A DNA stretch of 64,000 nucleotides from a virus: the IMG/VR virus record IMGVR_UViG_3300020467_000004, positions 36,574-100,573 of that record. One strand, given 5' to 3'. The translations under genes and the position numbers were made by a program. Below are positions 62,704 to 64,000 of the stretch, one piece after another (position 1 is the first letter of the stretch; each line of letters opens with the position of its first letter). The notes beneath the pieces are model-generated. The model did no database searches. It was given only the letters and a program-made list of their open reading frames with translations, and was not told where the DNA came from.

Positions 62704-62713
62704 CCTATATTAC
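62704..62713 (+). promoter_or_regulatory. Early-type promoter box CCTATATTAC
   Basis: An exact consensus match 44 bp before the beta-prime ATG, with TTAGA in front as in other boxes. Confidence 0.6.
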
Positions 62714-62756
62714 TAAAAAAGAATAAGCCCTTAACAAATTAAAATAAGGAGAGATC

Positions 62757-64000
62757 ATGCAGGCTGATATCAGTGCGGCGGCTGAGCCAATTACTGCATC
62801 CATCGATCAACTTAAAGGTCCTCTTAGTTGGAACTACGAAGATCGACAAGGCGGCGTTTATCTGGCGCTAGAAGATCATGATAAGATCTTTAATAACCTG
62901 TCCAATCCCCCTATCATTGTCAATGACGTCAACACGCTGTCTCAGGAAGACAAACAGAAATTCAATGACCTAATATCTACGCGTTACGAGGGTGATTCAT
63001 TGTCTATCGTACCGTCGTGTGATTGTGGTGAATTATCAGGCGGTTATAACTTAGGTAAGGTTTGTGGTGTCTGTCAGACTGAAGTCCAGCAGTCTACAGA
63101 GAAACGCATCGAGTCTACGTTATGGATGAAAGCACCAGATGGTGTTCATGGGTTTATTAATCCTAACGTCTGGTTGATGTTTGAGAAGTATTTCTCAAGT
63201 AAGCAGTTGTGTCTTGTCGAGTGGTTGTGTAATCCTAATCTACGTTATGATAATGAGAAGAATGAGTCATTAAACCGCTTGAAGCGTTATAACTTTAAAC
63301 GTGGTTATAATAACTTCATTGAAAACTTTGACACAATAATGAATGCGCTGTATGACATATTTGCTATACACAAGCGATTAGAGATACAAGACTTTAAAAC
63401 CACGATGCGTAAGTATAGACATTGTCTATTTAGTCAATACGTACCGGTGCCTTCTAAAGTTGCATTCGTAACAGAGAAAAACGATTCAACCGTTACCTCT
63501 GATACACAGACGTCGTTAGCGATGGATGCTATACGTACTATGTCGTCTATCAAACAGGCACTACGTCCTCTTATGCCTAAGCAGTTAGAGAACCGTACCC
63601 TTAAGTGTGTTAAACAGCTTGCTGTCTATTATGAAGAAACCTACAAGACACGTCTTGCCTCTAAAGATGGTTTCATTCGTAAACACATGATCTCAGGTAG
63701 GTTACATTATACGGCACGTGCTGTTATTGTATCGTTAAGTGAACCCCACGAGTATGATGAGCTACATCTTCCATGGGGGTTATCGGTAGGACTACTACGT
63801 ACGCACCTGACTAATAAGTTGTTAAAGTTAGGGTATACACCTCGCGCTGCCGCCTGTCTATTACAAGAGTCTATTAGCCGCTATCATCCACTTGTAGATA
63901 CGCTGTTAAATGAACTTATAGACGAGTCTCCGTGTCTATCGGAAATTGCAGAACACGAACTTACCGTGCCTAAGAAGAAAGGTCTGTATGTTATCATCCA
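62757..64000 (+). CDS. RNA polymerase beta-prime N-terminal piece (probably non-virion RNAP), 5' part
   Basis: The ATG follows AAGGAGAG and the frame stays open to the window edge (414 codons). A zinc ribbon CDC...CGVC uses Cys 88, 90, 103 and 106, with exactly the spacing of RpoC Cys 70/72/85/88. Near residue 314, SGRLHYTARAVI matches the RpoC GKRVDYSGRSVI switch region. The catalytic DxDGD loop would lie beyond the window end. With the second beta-prime at 14740 this shows two polymerases. An exact early-type box and the position after ChmA indicate the non-virion enzyme, made early to read later genes. Confidence 0.85.
   Translation, partial: MQADISAAAEPITASIDQLKGPLSWNYEDRQGGVYLALEDHDKIFNNLSNPPIIVNDVNTLSQEDKQKFNDLISTRYEGDSLSIVPSCDCGELSGGYNLGKVCGVCQTEVQQSTEKRIESTLWMKAPDGVHGFINPNVWLMFEKYFSSKQLCLVEWLCNPNLRYDNEKNESLNRLKRYNFKRGYNNFIENFDTIMNALYDIFAIHKRLEIQDFKTTMRKYRHCLFSQYVPVPSKVAFVTEKNDSTVTSDTQTSLAMDAIRTMSSIKQALRPLMPKQLENRTLKCVKQLAVYYEETYKTRLASKDGFIRKHMISGRLHYTARAVIVSLSEPHEYDELHLPWGLSVGLLRTHLTNKLLKLGYTPRAAACLLQESISRYHPLVDTLLNELIDESPCLSEIAEHELTVPKKKGLYVII

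Noticed and set aside
1-64000. tRNA genes and CRISPR arrays
   Set aside because: No cloverleaf with a TTC-A-A-type T-loop and no regularly spaced repeats were found in the intergenic gaps when reading by eye; a tRNA scan would settle it.

Overview
The window is a stretch of a large tailed-phage genome of the phiKZ type (nucleus-forming jumbo myovirus, Chimalliviridae-like). The support is a set of hallmark genes read from the translations: parts of two different multisubunit RNA polymerases (beta and beta-prime pieces), a tubulin-like GTPase with a GGSGS loop (PhuZ), a 622-residue protein that fits the nuclear-shell protein chimallin (ChmA), a large terminase, contractile tail sheath and tube, a prohead protease, and a split family-B DNA polymerase. 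Gene density is very high, ribosome binding sites are Shine-Dalgarno type, and no tRNA, integrase or host-like metabolic operon is visible. The host cannot be read from the sequence; a gammaproteobacterium is a guess from the known relatives.

Layout. 0-4.8 kb: small genes of unknown function, plus a small protein that aligns with the extreme C-terminus of RNA polymerase beta. 4.9-14.6 kb: virion genes, ending with a 2,273-residue giant protein (probable tape measure/gp181-like) on the minus strand. 14.7-29.4 kb (+ strand): virion RNA polymerase beta-prime N-terminal half, a block of small accessory genes (16.4-20.2 kb), an unusual 670-bp noncoding segment (AT-rich iterons, G/C-run hairpins), three small genes, RNA polymerase beta (1,323 aa), two virion-type genes and the prohead protease. 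From memory this matches the phiKZ order gp181-180-178-177-176-175, with the accessory block inserted. 29.5-32.3 kb: small, probably early genes. 32.3-43.0 kb: tail tube and sheath (minus), three large virion genes (plus) and two paralogous inner-body-like proteins (minus). 43.1-50.7 kb: terminase and unknown genes, including a proteasome-like Ntn hydrolase. 50.9 kb: PhuZ. 52.0-56.0 kb: a compact array of ten small overlapping genes, several of which share one architecture. 56.3-64 kb: DNA polymerase part, ChmA, a degenerate HNH protein and the start of a second beta-prime with an intact zinc ribbon.

Regulation. Two signals recur. First, a CCTAYATTAC box lies about 40-100 bp upstream of selected genes: the small-gene groups at 3.8, 16.8, 29.5, 30.2 and 52.0 kb, ChmA, and the 62.8-kb beta-prime. 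It resembles the TATATTAC early promoter of phiKZ as I remember it, so these are probably early genes read by the injected virion polymerase. Second, perfect or near-perfect hairpins followed at once by TATGCCGT close most transcription units; between convergent genes the motif appears on both sides of the stem, giving bidirectional terminators. Together they suggest a programme in which the virion polymerase reads early genes (shell, second polymerase, small takeover genes) and the non-virion polymerase later reads the structural genes.
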